From Isoperla grammatica (lineage: Eukaryota > Arthropoda > Insecta > Plecoptera > Perlodidae), in NCBI GenBank assembly GCA_945910005.1, contig OX246747.1, positions 35,126,622 through 35,190,621 of the forward strand: a DNA stretch of 64,000 nt, in the 5' to 3' direction. Positions 54,797 through 64,000 of the stretch are shown here, piece by piece. Below the pieces are notes generated by a model. It ran no database searches, was not told the DNA's origin, and saw nothing but the letters and a program-made list of their open reading frames with translations. Position 1 is the first letter of the stretch, and every line of letters starts with the position of its first letter. A program made the position numbers and the translations under genes.

Positions 54797-56690
54797 ATTT
54801 ACTATATTACTATATCTTCCCACTTAAATACAAGGCAACATTATACCATACACTTAAAGATCCGCTGAAATTTCGCTGTAGAAAACTGAAATGGCCTTGG
54901 AAAATAACACAGGGATCCCCCAGTGTACAACCCTCACAAACACCCTATAGAGTCGCGTGTTTGGTGCCAGTTCGGCCATGTGAGAGGGGTAGACTGATAG
55001 TAGATAACAGCCAATGAGATCTCGAGATAGACAATATCAATACTATCGACCCTCCGAGGGTTCAAGCGGGCCGAAACGAAACATATAAGCACCTTACTAA
55101 CTGTGGATACATACATTTGTGTGGCGGCGTTTACATATTATCATTTATTTACTTGTTTGTGGTGATGTTTTGTCGGGAGCTGAGTTCTTGTTCGTACATA
55201 CATACATACATACACACGCTACTTCATGATAACTGCGGAAAACAAACAAATGTGTGTGTTGATTTTAGACAGTTAAATTTATAACCATCACGTTTTAAAA
55301 ACCGCACAGCGTTTTTTATTTTTTAATTATTTCTCGAGAACGCTATTGTAAACCACAAAAAGAGTAGCCGAGACAAGAAGAGTGTATTTTTAGTACTAAT
55401 AGCAAGCTTACGTAGGTATGTAAATACAATAAACATAAAAAGGATTCAATATCAAATGTTTAGTAATGATGCGCGCCTAGATATTATAAAGATTCATAGA
55501 TTTTCTCAAAAAAGAATTACTTAAGGATGAAATAGACAATTTAAGATGGATATTATTGAAACTGTGTACAATTTTATCCAAAACTTTATACTCTTTTCTT
55601 TTAAAACATCTATCAATTTTTTTAACATCAAACCGCGCACAATACCAAAATTTTGGCATTGAATGTACGAACAAAGCACGCCTTTTCAGCCAGCTATTTG
55701 TGCCGCCAAAGTTCAACCGTAGCTTTATATATTATTCTAGATAATATTTATAATACTTGGAATAGTCTCTATAGCACATTGTTAGCATGATGTAATGTGT
55801 CGGCAACAATATTTCCAATGCATCACCACGGTTACGTCACCATATTTCTAAATAGTCTAGCCTCTCAACGCACAGCCAACCAGTCGTGTTCATTCTCACC
55901 TTCATCAGGCGTCGTCGTGCAATTTAAAATTTCGAACGTTGAAAAAAAAAGAACGAAATCGATAATATTCCCACGCTTTATCGAATCGAATCGAATCGTT
56001 TGACGACGTTAATTAAAGGTATTGATCGAGTTGCGTGAACAAAGCCAAAACGTGGAGAATAATAAAAATGAAGCGCGGCCTAAGATGGTAAGACGAGGTG
56101 GTGTAGAAGCTGCGAATAGAGGTGATTTATCTGTCGACAATGGTGCGGATTGTTCATTATCACAGTGTGACGCTTTGGTAAGCGAGCACGTCCATGCATA
56201 CATACAAATACTGCCCGAAAGTTCTCAAAATTATCCACTATTGTGCTATAATATATACCTATATTGAGTTTCCTAAATACATGTTAATTGTGTTTTAAAT
56301 ATTTGAAAAAGTGCGCAAAAAATACGTTTTTTGACAAAAAAAAAATCGTAACACAAAATAACCTTCTTAAATCTTGTAACTAGAGTGTATAGTATATTAA
56401 AAAAACATATTTTTTGTGTGTAGACGTCATCATTTCGAATAATTCTTTTAGAATCAATAAAACTTTCAAAATTAACTAACAGCTTACAGAAGATCAAACA
56501 ACCCACACAACAACAAAATACACACTGTGTGTAAAAAAATCTTACAAGTGTTTTTATTTCTTTATTCTTTTAGAATCTGTAACATTTTTAAAATTTTGTA
56601 ACTGCTTACAAAAGATCAACCCTCACAACAACAACATACACACTGTATGTAAAAAAAACCTTCTTACAACACAAGTATTTTCGATATGAA
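54797..56690. other. Unique DNA, one possible coding exon
   Basis: No paired element ends. A short (catac)n run is at 55195-55215 and an (ata)n-poor AT background follows. The frame at 56022-56267 is listed separately. Confidence 0.4.
56022..56180 (+). other. Possible coding exon, unidentified
   Basis: The frame reads IELREQSQNVENNKNEARPK, MVRRGGVEAANRGD, LSVDNGADCSLSQCDAL and then meets a GTAAGC donor-like site at 56179. A second GTAAG lies inside, at about 56086. Hydrophilic, charged, non-repetitive composition and the donor would fit a real exon. No family is recognised and no matching partner exon is seen. Confidence 0.2.
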
Positions 56691-56694
56691 ATCC

Positions 56695-56770
56695 AGAATT
56701 AAAAATACAACCCCGACTGGGAATCGAACCAGATCTCCCACTTGCCATCTACCCACGAGAGTGGTTCTCC
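56695..56770 (-). repeat. tRNA-like SINE head, decayed
   Basis: 'ccgactgggaatcgaaccag' (complement of a B box) is followed by a region ending 'gagtggttctccagc' at about A-box distance, in minus sense. No cloverleaf. Confidence 0.4.
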
Positions 56771-57850
56771 AGCACAACATATATTTATGTATAGTATATA
56801 TTTAAGTATACATTTAAGTTAACAAGTGTTCTGTCGCTCGCTCCGTCGTTAGCGACTGCCCAAACAAGAAATGGAGCACGTTCTAAAATATGAACACAAC
56901 CTTATTCGAATTTGATCCACAAGGAATGTCGATCTTCCAATGTAAACTTCATCGTTATTTCCCTCAACCTAATTAGTACCACAAGACCCCGCACGCCAGC
57001 TAACCAGCCAGAGCAACTAACATATTTAAAATATTACTCTCTCACTGAAATACTCCTTTACTACCAAACTTTACCAATTAGAAGAACGAGAAATGTTCTA
57101 CCTCCTATACCAAAATACCAATAAAACCGTTTTAGAACAAGGGTGCTCAAAATATGGAGCGCGGGACAAATTATGGCCGGGGTACGATCTGAATGGCTTA
57201 GGCACTGATATTACTAGAACTAATAACGATAAGATATAATTCTTTCTTTCCTCTGCCACCGCCAATATAAAAACCACGTGAAACTACCGTTTTTTCAATC
57301 ACATCTCAATAATGGTACACCACATCACCGCAAAGGTGTCATTTGGGTCCAATCGGGTTCCTAATAACCGAATTCCGTTTAAAAATCTTGTCTCATATCA
57401 TAATTAGTATAGCATATAGTTGACATTTTCAATTCACCTAATTACAAAGCAAATTTCAAATATAACAGCCGTGATAATCAAAAATATTACAAACATGTTT
57501 CCATTCTAGTATTAATTCTTAGAAACTAAAATTCAGCAGTCAGTTAGGCCTAACACTAAAAAAAAAAACAGTATTTCGCTCAGTTTAAATTAATCTCACC
57601 AATAGTATTTTCCTCTACGAAAACTTTACCCACCCCTGGTTTTATCCGGCCATTAAAACCGAACTAGTTATATATGTTATAATGTGTATGTTATATGTTC
57701 TGGCTGCGTCATGTCACACAAGGTAGGTAAACCGATACCCGTGGATACGGCAGAGAAGACGGTCGCTCTGGTGACAGCGAGCACGTACTAACCCACCCCC
57801 TCATGTGAGTGAAGAGAAGAACGTTCCCATGCACGGACCGACTACAACTT
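56771..57850. other. Unique DNA; possible hAT-like end near 57138
   Basis: 'gggtgctcaaaatatggagc' then 'gcgggacaaattatggcc' (57142-57178) resembles the terminal region of some hAT elements. No matching opposite end was found. Otherwise AT-rich and without genes. Confidence 0.35.
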
Positions 57851-57859
57851 GTTCATAAC

Positions 57860-58249
57860 CAGGGCTTAATTTGTAATTGAAAAGGAACCGGAACGCATAT
57901 TTTGTTTGTCAATATAATTTGGCACCAATCCCGCCCACATTTAAATACATTGTGAACACAGATAATATGTAATTATTAATTAATTATCTGTTTAGTGTCA
58001 GTGGTCAGTCCGAAGGTTATTGCCTATGTATTTGGGTCTGGCTACTGAGGGGTAATTCATAAACTTGAATAACTTGCATTCATCTCAACAAATAAAAAAA
58101 TATATTTGTGAAATTTTCAGCGATGCGAATTAATTCACGATTTTTTAAGGAGTAACCTACGTTACGAAATAATACCGGAACGCGCGTTCTGGTTTCGGAA
58201 AAGGAATCGGAACTGCGTTCCGGTGCGTTCCGGCTCAAATTAACCCCTG
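57860..58249. mobile_element. hAT-like MITE, 390 bp, perfect 8-bp duplication
   Basis: The left end cagggcttaatttgtaattg and right end 'caaattaacccctg' are inverted, with the sub-terminal pair 'ggaaccggaacgc' and 'gcgttccggct'. The 8-bp direct repeat ttcataac sits at 57852-57859 and 58250-58257. The interior is AT-rich and has no transposase. 'gcgttcCGG' words are repeated several times near the right end. Confidence 0.92.
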
Positions 58250-58555
58250 TTCATAACTAACTAAGGTAGTCGTGCGACCTTGGCTGCTGTGAAAAAATGT
58301 CATTCGAATTGACGCAACGAAACAAAAATATAACATCTTTATCTATAAACACTTAAATTCGTTCATTGTACCCACTGAGATAGTGGATCTAGGTAGGGTT
58401 AGTAGAGCGAAAAATGTATAAGACGGTGACACATAATAATTTTTAGTAGGATGATGATATAATTGGGTTTTACGTTTCATGTGATTGTAATCAAGACGAT
58501 GTTTACAAATGAAGATTATAAAAAAAAAAAACGCCACATGATATCTATGCCCAAC

Positions 58556-58712
58556 CTGCCCTGTGACTGCTACCTTATCGTGGTGGGCAGGTTTGTGCGC
58601 TTTGATGATTCCTGGAGCTATGCCGGCGGCGGAAGCGTATGCTTCTGGTAGGGCCACCCTAGCCGGACAGGTCGAGGAGGAGAAGTCAGACAAAATGCAG
58701 TCCACAACCTCC
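58556..58712 (+). repeat. GC-rich block resembling a dispersed retroelement fragment
   Basis: A sharply bounded GC-rich segment ('gtgggcaggtttgtgcgctt', 'gatgattcctggagctatgc', 'ggcggcggaagcgtatgctt', 'ctggtagggccaccctagcc', 'ggacaggtcgaggaggagaa'), followed by a CCT-rich tract. Its style recalls 5' regions of animal non-LTR elements, but I cannot name the family. All three frames stay partly open without a domain. Confidence 0.35.
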
Positions 58713-58857
58713 CCACCCCCTTTTCCTCCCCCTTCCCCTATCCTCACCGCCCTCCTACTTGTCCCTTTCCTCCAAACAGGCCCCTATTTCATCTTCATAT
58801 ATCACCCACTCATTGTCTCGATTAGCCCCGTTGCAAAAATATGAGACGTTTAGCCCA

Positions 58858-58955
58858 AATATATATCTATGCCAGGATTCGAATTTCGAACCTACAACGC
58901 GGGGAACGCCTAATCGACCGCGGCCTACCACGCTAACCACAACAACCAAATATTT
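58858..58955 (-). repeat. tRNA-like SINE head, decayed
   Basis: On the minus strand: 'ttgtggttagcgtggtaggc', 'cgcggtcgattaggcgttcc' and 'ttcgaaattcgaatcctggc'. A- and B-box-like words are present, and the B region is duplicated or broken. Not a functional tRNA. Confidence 0.45.
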
Positions 58956-59158
58956 CGAAAACAAAGTTTGGGACTTTCCTGTTTCCAGTTCCCCCTCTTT
59001 GCTGCATGCATTCCACTTTAAGTTGAAATACCTCCAGATTCTTGCATACCTATTTTCAATACGCTCACCATTAATTACACAAATCATTTCCAGAACATTT
59101 TAAACGGCAGAGCTACATGAGTCACAATAACAGATGAGTCACATCAAACGGGGGGTGG

Positions 59159-59172
59159 TCAGGGGGGGGGGT
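59159..59172. repeat. Poly-G tract
   Basis: A 10-G run within a G-rich stretch (59151-59175). Confidence 0.9.
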
Positions 59173-60260
59173 CAAGGCAGGATGGACTTGTCAATAATTC
59201 CAGGAAACAGACATATCACGAATTCCTCCCCCAAACGGTGGAATTTATTATGCGTGGCTCGTCTTTGTTGTAAGACTTCAGAGCGTAAATTACCATTTAC
59301 CACGTCCTGTTTTCCTAGAATTCACGTTTATAAATATATACACGAAACTAAGAATTTTGGAGACTTTTAGAACTGAATTCTTGACCGTAATAAATATCTT
59401 GAAGGAGGTTCGGATTTAGTGGCGTACAACTGTATTTGCATATTATGTGGTGATGATTCCGATTCTTTTTGCCATATAACGTCTTTATTTTCACAATCAT
59501 GATATTCTAGACGATGAGGGGTGATAGATGAAAGACAAAACATGCCTTAGGAGGAATCAACGTCGTGGCATACGTTCAGGATATATGCGGAGATCGATGT
59601 CCTACACTGCCAAAACTCACTGAAAGTTCTTCTATCAAAGTTTCAAAGTCATATAAACATAATTTCATTTGTCTTACTATCATCCAGACTGTAGAGGGTA
59701 ACATAACTCATAAAACAATTGTATACACTGATAGTAATTGTTAATGTTGGCAACAAACACATCATATAGCAACTTAGTGAAGATTTGTTCCGTATCCCGA
59801 TAGCACAATTGACAAGAGCATGAATACGTTTTGGGTTCGATTCCCAGTCAGGACACATTTTAACGACAGTAATAATAATTACTTCATTAAGGGTATTCAA
59901 GCTATTGTATAAAATTCAAGACCAGTAGCTAAATCCAACAACAGTGTCTCTTTCTTTTGAACACACAAACGTGTAATTCCCTCTATTGCGCACACTCTTC
60001 GTATGTATGTATAGATAGTAAACGATACATTTCAACATGAAAGTATGCGTCGTCATTCGATATCTCGAGACTGCCATTCGATATTGTTGAGCGGTGCTGC
60101 CGCGTGGCGTTCTTCCGCGTAACTACACACCGCTGTACCCTCGCCTTAAACGATAGATGAGATGGAGTATCCAGGCAGAAGACATTCTATTGATCACAAT
60201 AACATTGCCGGTATTTACTTTAGAAGTCGAACCAGATTGAGGGGAAACGGACACTATTGA
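59173..60260. other. Unique DNA with one tRNA-like remnant
   Basis: 'ttttgggttcgattcccagt' at about 59828-59847 is a B-box-like word with a weak A-box region from 59795, probably a SINE head. No gene. Confidence 0.4.
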
Positions 60261-60264
60261 TGTC

Positions 60265-60550
60265 TTAAAATGCTTCAAGATATTAAAGAAATGGTGTGAT
60301 TTCGTATGTGAAATATCGATTTTTGATTGGTTATCGCTCACTCGTCGATGGTGTTCGAAGCCTACAGGGTTGGTTTAGTCGCTTAAAATTAAAGTCCCCC
60401 ACTGCAAATCAGTTTCGTTACTGAGTGGGTAGACTCTAAATGCGAATTTATTTATTTATTTATCTGATAAACAATGAATTTTCAAATATTATAATTGTTA
60501 CTATTTTCATATCTGTATTTGATTAACTCACTAATTTATAGTTAATTGAT
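60265..60550. mobile_element. Family E MITE interrupted by SINE A
   Basis: The MITE left arm ('gcttcaagatattaaagaaa', 'gtgtgatttcgtatgtg') runs into SINE A at about 60310. MITE sequence resumes at about 60464 ('atctgataaacaatgaattt', 'tataattgttac') just after the (attt)n tail. This is the clearest nested insertion in the window. Confidence 0.85.
60310..60463 (+). mobile_element. SINE A copy, 5'-truncated, nested
   Basis: gattggttatcgctcactcg, 'cctacagggttggtttagtc', 'gtttcgttactgagtgggta' and 'ctaaatgcgaatttatttat' match the other copies. Starting mid-body, it is typical of a truncated reverse-transcribed insertion. Confidence 0.93.
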
Positions 60551-60950
60551 ACAGACCAAAATGAAGATGATAACACGTCACCTCATACAGAATTTACTAC
60601 ACTATCTTATGTTTTCATATATTTTTTGAAAATGATTTTTAAAAAAATCATTGCGTTTGTGAGACATTTTGCAATCAAAACTGTGCTTTATTTCCTGCTT
60701 TCAATGTAGAAGGTACAGGGTTTGATTTCTAGCTCGGACTGTTTTAATTTCTTCTGAAAATGACTTTCTATCTGCATGACACTACGTGTAAACGGGGACT
60801 TAATAGCAACCATAGCAACATAGTACATACAAAATTGTAAAGGCTAAATAATTTAATACCTACTCCTGTATACATTTTTTGTCATCCACAATTTTGAAGC
60901 TAGCCATCTCGTCAACTAATTACACTTAAGCTTAGGTAGGATTATTATAA
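60551..60950. other. AT-rich DNA, no gene recognised
   Basis: 'gaaggtacagggtttgattt' (60710-60729) may be another decayed B box. Otherwise nothing is supported. Confidence 0.4.
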
Positions 60951-60956
60951 ATATTT

Positions 60957-61155
60957 ACCCACTTATAGAGGGAAGTTATATCTATGCATGGTATTAAGTA
61001 CATTTGTCACCAACCCATTAAAAAATAATGTAGCTATTTTTAAACAGATTCTCTTTTGCATAATTCAAACATTAGTATATTATTTTTGAGCAGGCTTGTC
61101 ACAAATATACTTAATACCATGCGTAGATATGACATCCCGCTGCAAGTAGGTTAAT
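60957..61155. mobile_element. Palindromic MITE, ~200 bp
   Basis: Long terminal arms: 'atctatgcatggtattaagt' and 'acatttgtcac' at the left; 'gtcacaaatatacttaatac' and 'catgcgtagatatgac' at the right. Outer parts (cttatagagggaagt and the complement of atcccgctgcaag) also pair but are diverged. Loop about 70 bp. No coding. Confidence 0.82.
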
Positions 61156-62085
61156 TTTCATAATAACCCTATTTTCTATTTAAGAGAAATTATAGTTGAC
61201 TAAAAACATCAAAACTACTTCCGAACGCTCTTAAAGACACGTGCCGCGCTGGTTTACCCGTCCCCATGCACCAAGAAGTCATCACAGCAACAGTTACCAT
61301 GATTACCAAGGCGGTGCATAATATAATACTAACTTGTTACACTGCCAGCCAGATAGCCGTATAATACATTCAATACGATGTGATCGCAATCGCTACTTCG
61401 TTCACTCCAACTGGATGAATGCCGGAAACCATAAATATATATGAGCAAGTTGCGGAATTACGAAAACAAAGCTTTGCTCGTAAAACTATTGTACAGCGAG
61501 CGGTATAATCACTCTGGCTGGGTAGGTTGTTTATAGATGATGGTTTTCCATGCATGTAGGTACAAAGTTTTTCTGTTTAGTTAGAATGTTACACACAAAA
61601 GCGGGATAATCTGTTGAAAATGATATTAAATATTAAAATTTGGAAGGGTTGATATTATCAAAATCAAAAGATGATCTAAAATAATGCAAAATTGATTATA
61701 TTTGGATAAAATTGGACAGATTTGATCCAAACGGGTAATTCTGTTGATATACTTTTTTCAGAATATCTCTAGATAGTGACAATAGCACAGATCATAACTA
61801 AATGCAGATATTAACTGTAATTTAAAATATATGGTCACAAAAACATAAACAATACGAAATGTTCGCCTTCCAAAATTTTGCAACAATTCAGTTTTACATC
61901 TATATCAAATCTCATCAAGTAACTGGAAGGGAAATTGTTTTCAGCCATCTAAAACCATCGCATGCGGGGTTCCCCTATTAACTCTTCTTGGTATGCATTA
62001 TCCTCATTTGTTTGTCCACAACAATGAGTAATGGTCGCCAACAATGGTCGTGACGTCACGCGAATGTCAAGAAGCGGGGAACATC
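61156..62085. other. AT-rich DNA, no gene recognised
   Basis: Nothing beyond AT-rich unique sequence could be supported. Confidence 0.5.
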
Positions 62086-62088
62086 TTT

Positions 62089-62264
62089 TATACCCACATT
62101 ACACGGTTCAATACTTTCGTCTAACTTATTGAATCGAAGGACAAAAAAGCATCAATTAATAGAAGCTATATTGTTGCAGTTATTTACCAACTGTTTTTGA
62201 TTCGCTTTTGTTCTTGGATTCAATAAGTTTGACGAAAGTATTGAGTCGTGTAATGTCGGCATAA
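62089..62264. mobile_element. Palindromic MITE, ~175 bp, TA-flanked
   Basis: The left arm 'acccacattacacggttcaa', 'tactttcgtctaacttattg' and the right arm 'caataagtttgacgaaagta', 'ttgagtcgtgtaatgtcggc' are inverted. A TA borders each side, which would suit a Tc1/mariner-like duplication. The loop contains no frame. Confidence 0.85.
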
Positions 62265-64000
62265 ATAACTACTTCAACAATCTTCCTCTTCCTATTAAAT
62301 CACCCTCGCTACTTTATTTAACGCGTCTTTCCTCGACACCTCTTTGCATTTTATCTCAATTCGTTCATTACATTTCCGTCTAAATCTTTCCCTTGACTCG
62401 TATATTCTTCTAGAGGTGTTGTTATCCTTTACAACAATGTTACGGTCATTTGTTAGCACAACTACTCTCCATCCTATAGCTCACCGCTATGTTAAGCTAT
62501 GTTACTCACTCATAATAATCATTAGAAATAATCACACCATTACTCATACGCAACATATATATACGCAAAACACAATTTACAAATTAATAGTTGATACAGT
62601 GTACATTTATGAATTTATAATTAATCCTACCTTCTCATTATTAATTCTAATTATATTTAAAACTATCTTACAGTTTTTCTATACACCGATGTTGCATTTA
62701 AATGGTAATGAGATACTGTCAGTCAATGACCTATCGTGGTTTAACTAAGGAAATATAACTTACATGCCGAGTAAAGCCTAGGCCTAGACGAGCGTATACA
62801 TAAATAGATTTGCACACACACACATATATAAATATACAATGCCAGTAGAATGATGATTGAGTGACAAATGTAGATAATTAGTTGTAATGTACTTAGAGCT
62901 GTATGACGGCTTTGTATGTGTACAGATTACCTAATAAGGAAAGTTCTAGTTTGAAGTCGTCAGGAATTATTTATTTTTCTCAACGAGGTTTTTGTCGGAT
63001 AGTTGTTTTTTCTATGTGTTTCCCAGAAAAGGTGCAGTGCAAAAATATATACATGAATATACATGGTAAGTAATGTTTGTACATATATTTACATCTTATT
63101 TTATAGAAGGATATCTAATTTTGGGCATAAACATTGTGCTTTACTAATATCAGTTAGTCAGGTACAAAACATTAAAAAATATGTACGGAAATGTAAATTT
63201 GCATCATTTTCAGAAGATGAATTTAATTAATCAGCATCCTCCTTGTTACCATGAACCTAATCTGCCCTCCTCAACTGAACATCTACTATTGACCAAGGTG
63301 TCGAAATTAAATAATTGAATCATTCTCAATTATATGTTATTTTCATCCACCCTCATCACATCTTCACTTCTCAATCCTTTTGAATGAACGTTAGGTAGTA
63401 AATAACCACTTCCATCCTTTAAAACGACGAACCATCTATTATTTAACTAACATTCACGTCAAATCAGTAGCCCATCCCGCCTAGACTTAATTCCGATTAA
63501 CATTAAAGAACGTGCCCCTATTTAGCCGACGGCAAATCTCCGTCATTCTCTATACTCTATTCCTCACCACAAAACCAGAGAAGTTAAAAAAACGAAGAAC
63601 TCCCAAATTAAATAACTTCCATCCACCAACGCTCTTTTGTAGCCTAGCGGCGATTTACCTAACTATAAAACTCTCGCGCCTATCCTTAATGCAATTACTT
63701 TCTCGGCCCTCTTTTATGACACGATGTTAATTTGACGTGAAGATTGGCCCTTCAACGGTTCCAAAATGAAAAACGCACACAGGTATTTAGAAGCAAGAAA
63801 AAAAACGCGTTACTAACTATGACAAGCGGGATTTAAATGAAAATTATCATCAAAAAAAAAAAAACGCTTAATAAAATGACACAGATTTCCAAGTAAATAA
63901 ATAATAATAACATTAAAAAAATCAACAACATAATTTGCAGCGATTCTTTCATTTTAGTACATCTATATATATATATATATACGAGAAAGAAAAACTATCC
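62265..64000. other. AT-rich DNA, no gene recognised
   Basis: Short open frames at 62344-62748 and 63512-63730 have no recognised domain; the first is hydrophobic and AT-driven. (ca)n/(ta)n runs occur near 62815 and 63965. Confidence 0.45.

Overview
The window is AT-rich eukaryotic DNA dominated by introns, intergenic sequence and transposable elements. It carries spliced exons, tRNA-derived SINEs, MITEs with TA or 8-bp target duplications, minisatellites and many long poly-G/poly-C tracts. It looks like a fairly large, repeat-rich invertebrate genome. The frequent 'taggccta' words and the style of the GATA protein would fit a marine, possibly deuterostome, invertebrate, but this is only a weak inference; the species cannot be named from the sequence.

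Only one gene is recognised with confidence. Two minus-strand exons (20362-20651 and 19021-19303) encode the region between the N-terminal activation domain and the first zinc finger of a GATA1/2/3-class transcription factor. The key motifs are DVCRPHFHTPLHPWLTD, HLFSFPPTPPKD and a basic TKSRSSAG just before the expected finger. Splice signals and phases agree (phase 1 into the first exon, phase 0 between them, phase 1 out). I found neither the zinc-finger exons nor the N-terminal exon by eye. The finger exons should lie beyond position 1, which would make that intron at least 19 kb. The 1058-bp intron between the two exons is almost entirely a minisatellite.

Layout. 1-853: 76-bp satellite. 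863-1239: hAT-like MITE with an 8-bp target duplication. 1.3-18.9 kb: presumed GATA intron with fold-back MITEs (1.3, 4.7, 7.3, 8.3-8.8, 10.8 kb), a 56-bp minisatellite (13.2 kb), SINE copies and poly-C/poly-G tracts. 19.0-20.65 kb: GATA exons and intron minisatellite. 20.7-20.96 kb: antisense LINE fragment. 21-29 kb: MITEs, a 44-bp minisatellite and a ~620-bp fold-back element. 29238-30604: decayed hAT transposon with a perfect 8-bp duplication and a remnant of the hAT dimerisation domain. 32.5-34.46 kb: ~140-bp satellite whose monomers carry SINE tails. 35-64 kb: mostly AT-rich DNA with SINEs (46.0, 52.5, 54.5, 60.3 kb), MITEs (42.6, 57.9, 61.0, 62.1 kb) and tandem duplications.

No complete protein-coding gene, rRNA gene, convincing functional tRNA gene or CRISPR array is present. 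The most interesting material is the arrangement of nonautonomous elements (nested SINE-in-MITE, satellite co-amplification of a SINE tail, terminal-repeat families sharing cores) and the GATA intron turned into a minisatellite. I did not find a credible new multi-gene system.
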